NCBI GenBank assembly: GCA_965644315.1
Contig: CBFFRQ010000031.1
Coordinates: 434,001-498,000 of the forward strand
Reading direction: 5' to 3'
DNA length: 64,000 bases
Origin: Caecitellus pseudoparvulus
Taxonomy: Eukaryota > Bigyra: Bicosoecida
The notes under the pieces were generated by a model. The model was given only the letters and a program-made list of their open reading frames with translations. It was not told the DNA's origin and did not search any database. The translations under genes were made by a program, and so were the position numbers. This document shows, piece by piece, positions 1 through 12,940 of this stretch (its first letter is position 1; each line of letters opens with the position of its first letter).

Positions 1-3000
1 ATTGATGCGACCCCAGCCATACCATCTGCTGTTGCGGCTGAGGCAGCTGCAACGACTGAGGCAGCCATTGGGTCTTGCCCAAGGTGCAGGATGCCCCAGT
101 ACACGCTCGAGCGAGCATCGGCTTGCCAGCAAACTTGCACCTGCTGCCCTGGGGCCAGTGCCACGTAGTCCGCCTCGGTCGCCACGAAGCCATCGAAGGC
201 ATCACTCTCACCAGAGAAGGGAGTGGCAAAGACCCTCCCGGCCGCTGACGCCAGGCGGACACCTGCGCTTGTGGCAGCGTTGGCGGCTGCACCTGGCCTT
301 ACGGCATCGTCGAGGTCCACAGCTGTAGACCCTGCAGTGGATGTGATGAATGCCCCGGTATTGGTGCTGTTCTCGTCATTGGCGTAGGCTGGGTTCGGCC
401 AAATTGGACGAACCTTCACGGTGCGCTCCGTAACCTGGGAAACTGCTGGGGCTGAGCTTGCCACACGCAGAGGCAAATAGGAGGTGTGACGAGCCCCCGT
501 CACGTCTGCGACGACAACCGTGGTCCACACCAGAGAGTCATGGACAAGGGACAAGTCATTGATCTCAATTGCGAGAGAGAGAGTGGTTGCCCGGGACGTG
601 GTGCCCAGAACACCCTCCCCTGACTCGACAAGCGCCACAACGGAGCGCTGGGTCGCGCTTGCAATATCGTACCCACCTGGGCTGGAACCCACAGACCAAC
701 CAACTGCAAAGACGGGAACTTCAGACATCCACGTTCCAGTCAGAGTAAGCTTTGATGCGTCGGACTGCGTAACCACGCCACCGACGTGCGTGCACAAGTC
801 GATCTGCGGAGCAGAGGACGGCCCGCTGTCTGCAGAAGGAAGTTGAGGATGCCACGGAGTGGGGATGATGGCCGCAGCTGTGTGGGGCTGTGGAGGAGCA
901 CGAATGAAGGTAAACCCAGAGGAGGACGTCTGCAAATCTTGGCCAGCCTCCGTGGTTGCTCGGATCAGGGCCCGCAGGCGAGTAGGAGTGGAGCAAGCTT
1001 CAACGTCTGCTTCTTGCGGACAGAGGTCCACAGAAGTCACCACCCCCAAGCTGCTCAACATGGTGTTGGAGGCATCCTTCTCAACGCATGGCAAGGCAGC
1101 GACGGTCAGGTCGGCAGGGAGGGCCACTGCGGTGCGGCGCCCTGGAACGAAGGGCTTCCAAGCCATCACGTCACACATGCCGTCTCTCGAGGACAAGCAC
1201 CACTGGACGTCTCGCAAGTGCATGTGCCACGGCAGAGCGGTGCTAGCATCAACGCCGATGCTTGTTGTGGCATACACAGCCTCGGCGTCCTCATGGAACC
1301 CTGCCCGGGACTCCACGTCCGCAGCTTGCAGGAAGTTCAAGTCTGGCTTGAACACGAGAGAGTTGGACGGACCGGGTGTGCGGCGGACCAGGTCTGCGGG
1401 CGGCAAGACATCCACTGCCACCGACACCGGCACTTGACGTGGCTCGATAAAGAGGCCGGCCGACCACGCCTCGGCCACTGCACCTGCAGCGTTGATGGCC
1501 CGCACGCCAACAGCATACCGCTGCCCTGCAACCATGCCTGTAGCGGAGACTCCTTCAATGACGAGCACTCCGTCGTTGTCCAGGATTGCAGAGCTGGGGA
1601 GGTCTACCCACGGTTGCAGCGCGCTCCCGCGGGATGCGTCCAGCGCCACAGTGTACTGGTAGCCGACGATGTAGCTGTCTGGCTCGACAGCCAACGGGAC
1701 ATAGGCAGCAACACGCTGACCTTCAATTGCCGCCGTGTCGCTCCTGAAGCCAGCAGCCGCAACTACCTGCAGTTCCGAGCGAGCACTTGCGACAGTTGAT
1801 GCAGCCAGGGCCACGAACCGAGGCAGTTGCAGCTGGGGAGGGGTGGTATCCACGGTCAACGTGCCAACACGGCTCCAAGCTGACAGGCCATTGCAGGCCG
1901 TCGTGCGCAGCCAAACAGACCCAAGAGATCCTTGCGTCATCGTTACCGAAACAGTCACAGTATCAGCAGGCGCGTACGCGTTGCCTTCAGCGCTGGTGGG
2001 GACGGCAGCGAGCTGGGCCACAGGATCGCTGAAGGCCTGATCGAAAGCTGCTGCAGCGTCGGTGTCCGACTCAGCGTAAAGCCAGGCAGCGCTGGCATCC
2101 TGCTTGAAGTGGGTTGCGTAGAACACGAACAGCTCCACTTTGCAGACGCCTGCTGGGTGAGCATGCGGGGATGGCTCTTGGCTGTCCATCCAGGTTACCG
2201 AGAACGTTGCGTTCACATCCGGTGAAACCAAGTCATGCCCTTCCACGCCACCGCTCCAGGCACGTAGGGACACCGTATGGGATTGCAAAGATCGTTGGCT
2301 GCGCCTTGACAGCACGCGCCTCCTGTTCGCAACCACGCCGACCTCGCGCTCCGTGTTCAGGGCTGTGACAAGCGCGGCCACGTCAGACACAAGGCGACCC
2401 CTGGCAGGCCTGGGGGCTTGTCCGTCAACGATAACAGTCGCAGCATTGCTGGTCGCTGACAGCCCGACAGAGTTTGTGCAGCGCAGCAAGACGTGTACGG
2501 CTCCCTCAGTGCCCACGAATGCGGCTGGTCGTGCTAGCTGCAGAGTATGGTGTTGCGAGCTTGAAGAGCCAAGAGTCAAAGGAGCCCAGGCACCAGCACC
2601 GCACTCTGTCGCAGACTTCGCGTAGACACACGTCTCATAGGTCTGCACTGGCACTTCAGCGTCCACACAAGGCGAGAAAGCGATCTGCACTGGAGATCCG
2701 AATTGTACCGCTGTGCCGACCACTCGAGTGGCAAGCCCTTCCCCAATGCCTGATCCAGAGACGTCTTCAGACCCTTGTGGCGTGAGAGCATTGTTGCACC
2801 CAACGCAGACGCCAGTTGCAGGGGATGGGGGTGTACTATCCAGCACCACCATGCTCGAAGTTAGCACCAATGCACCCCCAGCAGCATCTGTCGTGCGGAG
2901 TTGGGCCCGCACGAAGACTGGCACCGAGAAGTTGGCCCCTGTTCGGTGGATGACTGGCAGACTCACGTTCGCGTGCAGTGGAGGCTGCGGGGCTGTGGGA

Positions 3001-6000
3001 TCATGAGCAGAGTACAGCGAGCTCCAAGGGCTGGAGCAAGCAACTTCATCCCCCTCGCAAAGGCGCACCGCCATGGATGCCAACGGGGCGTGGGGGAAGT
3101 CAAGCTTTGAGGCATCCCACGCAACTGATACTGAATCTGCGACATTGGCCGGAAGGGCGGTCAGCCGACCCGAAGGGCCCTGAAGCCAGACAGCGCTCTT
3201 ATTGTTGGCAAGGCCTGGTGCAGGTGAAGTCAGGCGAGGTCCAGCACCGGCCACGACAATGGGGCGGGAAACCAGGCGAAGCTCAGCTCCGGCACCGTTG
3301 TGAACGCTGACCACCACATGCACCAGGGCTCCATCTGGGACCCCTTGGCTGCGAAGGTCCCCGCCCAGGTACAGCTCTGCTCCACCACTTGCAGCCCCTG
3401 CGCCAGCCGTAAGCAGCTCATGCAGCGGCCGGACGTCTGATGCCACTATCGAGCTGGGTGCTCCCGGCAGAGTGACGACCAGCACCGCAGAGGCGGAGGA
3501 GAGACCAGACTCTGGATCTGCGACGCCAGGCAAGAAGATACCGACAGAATCAACAGATGGGGAAAACACGGGCTCCTCAACCTTTCCTGCAAGACTGGGG
3601 GGCAGGGCACCTCGCCACGCATGTGCAGCCGCACCGCTCACGGTCAGAAGCTCCAGACCCGCAGAAGTGGGTGCAGTGGCATCCAAGCGCACGCCATCAG
3701 ACAGGCCAACCGCACATGTGCCTGCGGCATTGCAAGCCTCCACAGCCGTCACCAACTTCACTCCAGGCTCTGCCGCAGCTGCTGTGCGCATGGAAGTCCA
3801 CTGGCCACTGGTGACCGGAGCAGACACCCGGCGCAGGCCGTTGGGCACTGTCTCCCAGTCCCGGATGTTGCAGGCGACGTCCTCCGCCAAGGTGGCTGCC
3901 GACTGCCTCAGAGCTGAGCCGGGATCACCGCTGGCACGGACAGTTGCAGCGCCAGCGTTCACAGGGAGGGTGGTGAGGCACCACCTGAGCTCCACGTAAG
4001 CAGGGTCTGACCCCAGAGGCTGTGAGTCTGCATCATCAAAGCCCACCCAGGTTGCGGCAAAGGTCGAACCTGCAGGTAGAGTGGGTGGCAGAGCCACCCA
4101 CGATACACGGCCGGTGTCACTTTCCGTCGGGGCATGGGCACCCAAGGCAGCTTGGGCTGCGGCAAGTGCTCTGGCCTGGGAGGCTGAGGGCGCCCCTAGC
4201 ACGTGCCCGTTGGCATCACCCATTGTGGCCTGGGAAATGGAGTGCGTATCGGAGACCATGCCCACAGTTGGGTGCGAGCCGTCGATCAGAACAGGTGCTG
4301 ACACCGCAGCCGCAGCTGCCCCAGTTGCAGCCCAACCTGTCACATGAGCAACGTATTGCCCTGGGGCGATGGATGTTGGGATCACGAAGTCAATCAATGC
4401 GGCACCAGGGACAAAGGCACCAGCATCAGCAGACACTTTCCTGCCTACGATTGGACAGTCAGCTGCTAGGCTAGCATCAGCGATGTCTGGTCGGTAGTTG
4501 TACACACCGCGACCCGCCAGTGTGACGGGTCTTGCGCGCAGGTCATTCAGGCGACACAAAGACCACGTGAAGCCTGCAATGCTTTTCAGCAAAGAACTCT
4601 CCCCTCCAGCGGATTCCGAACTCACCCGGAAACCATACCAAGCGACAGAAAGGCGGGCTTCAGAGGTGGCGGTGGCTGGTTTGGCGGCAATCATGCGACG
4701 AAGCCCAGCTTCGGAACCCAGGGGCCCCGCAGCTGTCAGCGCTGCTGCCGTCGCATGGGTAACCACCTTCACTTGTCCAGGCAACACAGAGACATCACCA
4801 GAGGGGGGCGCAATCGTAACGACATCTTTCGCGACTGCTGCAGCTCGCCATCCAGCTGCATCTTCACCAACCACGACGGCAAAGAGTGGGTGGCCCACAA
4901 TCCCAGCAGCAACGTCCTTCACAAATACCCGGCCAGAGCTGACGGGGGCTGCCAACAGTTCCACGCTGGATCCATCGCAAGGGGGCAGGGGCGCTGCCGG
5001 GCCCGTCCACAGCTTGGACCTGGCGGCGGCACTCGCGAGCTCTGCCAGCGAAGCTGAGGCCGATGCCTCATTTCCAAGAGCTCCACGCAAGGCAGTGGCG
5101 GTGACGAGGCATACCCTCACGGTCGAAGGGGGGGCTGAGGCAGGGTCGAAAATGCCTTGCCAGCCGATGGTGACTGCACCTGCAGGATTCACCATTCGCA
5201 CCTTGACGCCTCCCAGCCGCTGAACGGGGGCGCCGGCGGCGTTGTCCTCTCTTGACTGGCTTGACCAGAGGTCCAGGCCACCAACAACACCAACAAAGCC
5301 AGGTGACGGGGAAATGTGAGTGCGCAGGATGTCAACCGGTGGGCTGACGACAACTACAGGCTGCATGCCCAAGCCCGACGTGGCACGGAGAGTCACGAAT
5401 ACCTGCTCCAGGCCCAAGTCCACAGCTGCCTGCACCGCTTGACCGGGAGAGCTCTCCACGACAGACCGGATGCTGCTGGGAACAGCTTGCCACGGCAGCA
5501 CGTCGTCAGCGTCAGGAGTGCTCCCCACAGCCCACTCATAGTACCAAATGCCAGACTCTTCATCCGAGAAGTCACCCCATGTCATGCCAAGAGCCTCACC
5601 AGTCCCATTGCTGACAGCGTGCACGACGGTTGCCTCAGGGTGGGGCAGCAGCACACCAGGGTCAGATGGGGTGGCGGATGTGTCTGCGTGAAGGGAAGAC
5701 ACTGCAAGGTCCCCCGCTCGCCCAGGGTGCACAATCGTGCGCGCCCACCCAGCCACCGCCTGTGACTCGTCCAGCACAAGGGCATGCGTGGACACCTTGC
5801 TGGAGAGCAGTCCAGAGGCATCCTGTGCAATGATGGTGGCGTACAGCACATCACCTTCCGAGAAGAAGCTGTCAAGGTTGGTAAGTTGGTCCATCCCGTC
5901 TCGAAGTGCCCCATGCAGGGCTGGCACTTGATCTTCCTTGTAGTAGCCTGGAGCCACCAACAACTTGGCCTTCGTCAAGTCTACACTCCGAGCCATGCTG

Positions 6001-9000
6001 GCGTGCCACGTCCACAGCTCGGCCATGGCAGCGCCGCCGGCTTGGACGGGGCCGATCAGGGGAGCATCTTCAGACGACAGGCTGGCCACATCAGTGAAAG
6101 GCATGATTGTGTCGGAAAAGGGGGCTGTTCCCCAGGCCATGAAGACAGTCTCGACACGAGAGTCAAGGTCTTGCACTGCCCACGTTACGGCAGGCGAATC
6201 TGAACTTGTGATGCCCCGAACAGGAGGAAGTTGCTCTGTGGCCAATCCGCTGCCAGGAAGCCTGACCTCTGCATCGGCAAGGAAGGGAGCCGCACTTGCT
6301 GCGGCTGCAGGCACGTCAGCAGAGGATGAGCTGGCATGAGGAATGACTGCGAACACAGTTGGTGCAGCGGAATCCACGGTGAAAAGCTGCGAAGGCACAT
6401 AGACGGCGGCGCCCAGTGAAGACGCCCGCACAACCAACACGTAAGCGGCAAACGAGCCAGGTTTCAAGTTGACTCCTTGTGCCAGGGCACCGCCGCTAAC
6501 TTCTGTGCCCAAAGGCACAAAGGGCACAACGTTGGGGCTTTTGAGCAAGTCATCTGGAAGAGGCGCAGTCAGTGATGGGACTGCAGCCACACCAAGCTCA
6601 TACTGGATGCCGGCTGCTCCACCGACGGGGTCTGAGAAGCCGCCCCAGGCACCCCACACGCCATCCCCTGAGCGCTGAATCGCGCACGGAGCTTGCAGCA
6701 AGGCAGCAGCTTCCATTGCCACTGATCCGATGACTTCATCGCCCTCCAGGCCAGCATCCCACGGACTGGAAACACTCGCGTAGCCGTCACACACGGCAAA
6801 CACAGCCCCTGGTGTGAGGCCGCCGAGCTTCACCAAAACACTGGGGCTTGTCCAAGCTAGGGCGATGCCTGCCCCGTTTGTTGCCTCCACTTCCATGTGC
6901 ACAAACGAACCATTGGCCAGCTCAAGGGTTGCCGGTGTTGTCAGAGTGACAGGGGAACCTGCAGTGCCGAGTGGTGCACCAGATGACAGGGTAAACCACA
7001 CACCGGCACCAGCAATGACGCCAGGTCCACCCGCCCGGAACCGCACAGAGCTGATCCGAGACTGAGGGTCTGCCAGGCTCGCGAGGGAAATACTGAGAGC
7101 TGCACCGGTCACTTGCTGATCCGACAAGTACCCTGCTTGTCCTGAGTAGTCTTCTGGCGCGAGGACGGCGACGGGCATCGCCTGTTGGAGGCTTGGCAGG
7201 GAGCTGTCAACGGTGACCACCCCAGCCACAGCTGTTTGGCCGAGACCAGCTTCATTCAGGCACCAAATCTCCACCGATAGGGAAGCATCCGGCATGTCAG
7301 CAGGAATGGCAAGGGAGGCATCAGGACTTGCTGCGCTGGTGGCTGCGGGCGCCGTCCAAGTAGCCACTGCGACAACTTCACCGAGCACGTTAAGTGCTGT
7401 CGCATTGCAGGTCAGCAAGTCTGACTGGCTGTCAGAGACGTCCCACTCCACAGAAACAGCATCTCCTGGCTGAACATACAGCTCTGGGGTGCTGGAGATG
7501 GTGATCACGGGGGGGGTTGTGTCCAGAACAAGGCCATCCGAAGCGTACCACGTGCTCACAAGTCCTGCAGAATTCACAACCGACACCAAGCCGAAGAAAG
7601 TGGATGCAGGTTCAAGAGCTGTTACTGATGCCAAGACTGGCTTAGCTTGTGGCAGAGCAGGTGAGGGAACGCCAGATGCAAAGGCAGCCTCCATGGTATC
7701 AAGGGACGGTGCGATGTTAACAAACACCGATCCGTCATCAGCTGCCAGGCCAGCCACTACCGCGTCGATGGCTTGGGATGGTGTGGGGTTGCTCGCTGTG
7801 GGGAGTCCAAGGACTGTGTACCGCACAGCCGAGACTCCAGAGTGCACGTCGCTGCACTGGGCATTCACAACTGCCATGGTGGTGATGGAGGTGGCGTCCA
7901 AGTCGACACCTGGGATTGCGCCATCACCCACGTGGGTGCACACGGGCGGCGTGGAGTCCAGGTGCAGTGGCACAGCAGGGCTTGTGTAGACCGGCACACC
8001 TGACCCAGACACAGCCACCAGCATGATGTACAAGCGTGTTCCATCCAGCGCTGTCGGGGAGGCGGGCCCTGCCGTCACTACACTCACATTGAGTGTTGTT
8101 GTGCCCGCCCCTTCAGTGGCTGCAGGCAGGGGCGTCCAGCCGTCCGTGGACGCGTCGGGGAACCAGTCAGAGCCCCCAGTGCCATCTTCTGCGACGGGTG
8201 GCAACGCGTTAGTCGACACGCCCAGCCAAGCCCCTGCGATGCCAGTGCCTTCGTCTCGCAGCGCCCACCTCACAGGGATGGCCAACTCCGTCAGGGTGCC
8301 CAGGGCATGCGGCGAGCTCACGGCGGTGAAGTTGTCAGGGTGAGCTGCATGCACCAGCATGGCGCTTCCCTCCAGTGCTGCGCCGAGCACAGTGACCGTG
8401 GGCGGGCTGAAGTCGAAGGAGACTTCAACGGGGTCAGTATACACGAGGCGACCAGCCCCATTCTGAGCGGCCAAGGTCACGTAGTAGTAGGCGCCGGGTG
8501 AAGGCAAGAAGCGAGCATCAGAGGGCAGGTGTTGGCCCTCGCCGGAAGGCCCCACGAATGCCCACGCGACGACGTCATCCCCACCAGGAGTTGTGCCAAC
8601 TGCATACCAGACTGCACGCATTCCCGACTCGTCATCAGAACAAACCCAAGCAACTGGCAGGGTGTCATTGTGCGAGGCAGCCCAAGATGCTGCTGAGACT
8701 GCAATGTCGCTGGGCGTGAGGGGGGCACTGGGGCTAGCTGGTCCACCGCTTGATGCGGCGTATGGTGGGATCTGCGCCTCCACGAGGCAGGAAGGTGGCG
8801 TTGTGTCCACTTCTATGCCATCTGTGAGAGCAGCAGACATGAGACCGGCCTTGTTCACGCCGTTCACAGTGGCCACGAAGGAGTCGCCATGCTCCAGTGT
8901 CAAGCCACGAATACTTGCCACGTGATATGGCATACCCGGTGCAGCGCCAGGGGCAGGGTCGACACCGACAGGCTCAGGAGCAAGACGGACAGGAGGAACG

Positions 9001-12000
9001 CCCACGCTCCGGTAGGGGGCGAGGTTTTGGCCTTCGCGCGTGTCCAGGCTGATGCCGTAGTCTGCCATCCCAGAGTGCGGGTCAGAAAAGCCCCACCACG
9101 CAATGTGGGCCACATCTGTAGTCCAAATGAAGGCCCGGTCTTCTGCGGGGGTGGGGCCATCCACGGCGGAGCCCACAACGGGCGGCGATGTGTCCAGTCC
9201 CACAGGAACAGAGAGCCCAGGAAGAGACTGTTGTCCTGCTTGGTCTTGCGCACGCACAACAGCGTACATGAGCGTGCCATCCGGCACCCCCTTGAATGCC
9301 GTTGGGCCGTCGGGGAGTGCAATTGTCTGAGCAAGGGGAAGGCCCGGGGACACACTCACCACGCCAGCCCCAAGTGAAGCAGCTTCGTCGGGCGATAGCA
9401 AGTTTCCCTCCGCCGACCTTGAGGCACCCTTCGGCAGGGTCAGTCCAGACGGCGTGATGACAGAGGTTGGGGAGATGTCACAGGTCGCATTTGGTGCAGA
9501 ACTCAAGCAGACTGCATACAGTTCCAGAGGACTCAGAGACCTGAAGACTGGCGCTGAGCCGGGGCGATTCACGGCACTCTGATGCTCAGCAGGCTGCACT
9601 GGCTTCATGTCTGTGAAGCCACTCCATGCGACTTCGAGCTTCGTGAGCTCTGGTAGCCACACGCCATGCTGGGCCACGCCAGCCAGCGTGACGAAACCGG
9701 TCGCGGGGCGAAGTGCATCCACTGCAAAGCCATCAGAAGTGGCTATGCCGGCGCCGCCTGCCTCATTGACTGCCTTGACACTCGTAAACCAGGGTCGGCC
9801 ACCGGCGACAGGATTCGGAAGCCGAATGTATAGATGCAAGGTAGCGCCAGAGCTTCCAGCGGCCACAACAGGGTCAGCCCCCACCCAAGCCAAGCCGGTC
9901 TTCCGTACCGGGGCTGGCTGGACGAAGTATCCCACAACGCCTGGGCCAGCCAAAGCTCCCAGGGCCACTTCAGCAGCCAGCTGTGTGTGGAAGACATTGG
10001 CAATGGCTACCTGCTCCCAGCCCCCCGTCAGAGCGTTGCCGCCTGGCGTGTCACTGACTCCCACGAACAGCTGCTGGACGTCTGTCTCAAGGTCTGATAC
10101 AGTAAAACGCACTTGGATGACATGGAAGTCATCTTCAGCGAGGCTCAGCAGGTCCACATCGTCGGCACCTGGCCCATCTGTGATGGAGGTGACCACGGGC
10201 GCAGTGGTGTCCACAGTGAACCCTGCCGAGCATTGTGGCGCCCGAGCGATGTTGCCAGCACCACTAATGGGCTTCACTGCCCAAACGTAGCGTTGTCCAT
10301 GACTCAACGGCGAGGAGCCAAGCAGCGAGCCTGTGATGGACATGGTCAGGGCTGTCACGGAGGTCACAGGCAAGTCCTCCCCAGGCAGCACATCAGCTGA
10401 AGGTAGGTCAACGCGCACCCAATTCCCCAGCAGCTCGTACCCCGCAGGCGGCTGGGGACCGTCACACACAGGTGAGTCGGCAGCCGATTCGTCCTCCCGC
10501 CTGTACAGACCCAGGAAGGCCTGAGACATGCCGGACTCGAGATCAGTGCTGGCAAAGGTCAGGGCTGCGAAGGTTGTATACTGGGTTGCCGTGATGTCTC
10601 CGCCATGCTCAGGGTACGTAACAGCCTGGGGAGCGGTGCTGATCACACTGGCGCCTGCAGGCATTTTCGCGGTCCCGGGCAGTGCTGCGGAAAGAGCGGC
10701 TGAATCAGGCACGGGGGGTGTGTCATCCAGCACAACGCCAGAGGTGGGTGCCGTCACGAAAAGGCCAGCGCCGTTCCAAGCGGTGACGTATGTCGTGTAC
10801 GTGTCCCCAGGCATGAGGGGGATGTCTCGCAGCATGGCTGAGTAGGCGCGGAAGCGAACGAGGCGAGGTGGCAAGACATCACACCAGTCAAACTTGGGCA
10901 TCATGCGAAGTAGAGCTGCGGTGCGGTTCAATTCACCTGCAGCATCTTCAAACCACCCCTTTTGGACCTCCGTGTACAGTGCTGGGACTCGGGCGGCGGC
11001 CGCCGCACTACCCACACACACGCTGACATGGTCAGCGATGAAGGACTGCGGGTCGCTGAAGGCAGCATACCAAGTCACGCCCCAGCTAGCTGTTTTCGGT
11101 GTGCCCGGGGAGCCCGCGCCCCCCGCAGGTGACGCCAAGCCAAACGCCTCCTCCAACGAGCCTGCCAGTCCAATATACTTCAAGTCCAGGTGTGTCGGGT
11201 TGGCGGCGTAAAGGCTGAAAGCCTCTGCAGGTGTGTCGGCCAGAGCCATGTTTGAGGCCGCGATTTCATAGTCTGAGGCGGTTGACACTGGCAAATCAAC
11301 GAGGCGGGGATGGTAATACTGAGGCTGCGTCTCATCATAGATCACTCCATCTGACGCTGCGCGGTTGATCCATCCAGCCAGATCAGTAACTTCAGCGGCC
11401 AGGAAGTACTTGGAGCCATGTTGCGGAGAGAGTGCTCCGGTTTGCACCCACACGGAAATGGGGTCGACACTTGGTGGCCAGGCTGTGGCAGGGCGCCAAG
11501 CATCGTTGCGCACCGGCAGTGGGTCTGGGACGACATCGGTGAAGCCAGCGACGTCATCTGTGCCTCGGATGCGCCCAGCTCCCGCCCTGTACAGCGCCAC
11601 GCCGGAGATGTCGTCCGCACACTTGAATGTACCCGCGAGGGAAGGCAAGTAGAATGCTGCATCAATATCCAGGGATGCCCCTGCACCCTCTTGCGTGGCC
11701 CCGATGGGCCCGTCGGCGAGGGTCGCTGTCAAACCTGCTGGGTGCTCGTCAAACGCGCCGCCACCGCAAGTAGGCGCATCCCTGTCAACTTGCACGTCAA
11801 AGTCAGTCGGGACGGTCTTTGCCAGGCCTGCACCGTTCGTGATGCGGAGATATCCTCGGTAGGCATGCTTGTTGATCAAGTGCAGGCCAGTGAGGCTAAC
11901 AGATGTAGTTGTCGAGTCAACTTTCGCCCAATCCGATTGCCACACGCCGGTGCTCACATCCTTGAATCGCCACTCATACCACGCAATTCCAGACTCGGGA

Positions 12001-12940
12001 TCTGTCCAGTCGCTCCAAGCCATTTCAAACGTGTTCGTGTACCTGTAGTAGCGAGTCTGGCCATCAGGCCCGGGCCCCACGAACGGCTCTGGGACTGCCG
12101 GAACAGCTGGCGTCAAGTCCAAGCGCACGGCAATGCTGCGCACAATGTTGCGCACGCCGCGGCTGTTTGCACTGGAAATGAGAACAAAGTAGTCTGTGTC
12201 GGGGAACAGCAGTTGGGCGGGTGCACCAGTGCTTATGTCAATGAATGTGTGGCTCACGGTGTCTGGGCTCTTGGCGGACAAGGCATCAGGCAGGTCCAGG
12301 CGATCCCAGTGGGTTGCAAGGTCTTCCAGCAGCGGAGCGGTTGCAGCAACACCTGTGAGGGTGAAGCCGTTGCCAGCATTGAAGCTTGCAGCGGCAGCAG
12401 GTGAAGAAGTCAAGGCCAGCGTCACGTTGCGAACCTCTGCACCCGGCGTAAACTCTTGCACCAGCAGTTGCACAGTCAAACTGCGCACGTCAGAGACCCA
12501 CACGTAGCTTGGGTCGCCGCCTTGCAAGCGTCGTCCAGCGATAGACAGGAGGCGGCGGCTGCTTAGGTGGGCTCCTGCCGGCATGGTAGTTGTGCCTGTT
12601 TGCAGCGCCATGGACGTGACGCTGGGTGCTTTCAGCGTCAAGGTGACAGGGTCGGACGGACGTGCGGCCCGCAAGTTGACGCCGTTCACTGCGTAGCAGG
12701 TGGCGACCGCAGCCTTGCCATCGGCACCAGCCGGCATGGGCAAGGAGAGCGACTTGCTCTCGCCCATGCTCACGCAGTCGGCAAGCGACTCAGAGCCAGG
12801 CGCTGTGCCGAGGCAAGCGAGGTAGTCTGCGACACCCGTTTCGGGGTCCTCTGCCGCATCCCATGTGATGAGAAGGTTGGCTTCATCAACTTGGCGCAAA
12901 TCACAACGCGTAGAAGGAATGGGGGGCGTCTTGTCAGGAG
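1..12940 (-). repeat. Tandem Ig/FN3-like repeats in the giant secreted protein
   Basis: About 20 units, mostly spaced 110-250 residues apart. Each opens with [LV]-D-[ST]-x-x-P (for example near 12930, 10720, 10210, 9190, 8810, 8410, 7950, 7530, 3680, 2850 and 1850). The better-preserved ones continue with a W-x-x-[FW]-x-D-x-x-S-G-[IM]-x-x-Y core and a G-T-x-P-G strand, then end with V-x-A-x-N-x-A-G. This is the pattern of extracellular beta-sandwich (FN3/Ig-like) domains. Units are divergent, so they are old rather than recent duplications. Related units occur in the neighbouring gene at 22914-36282. Confidence 0.75.
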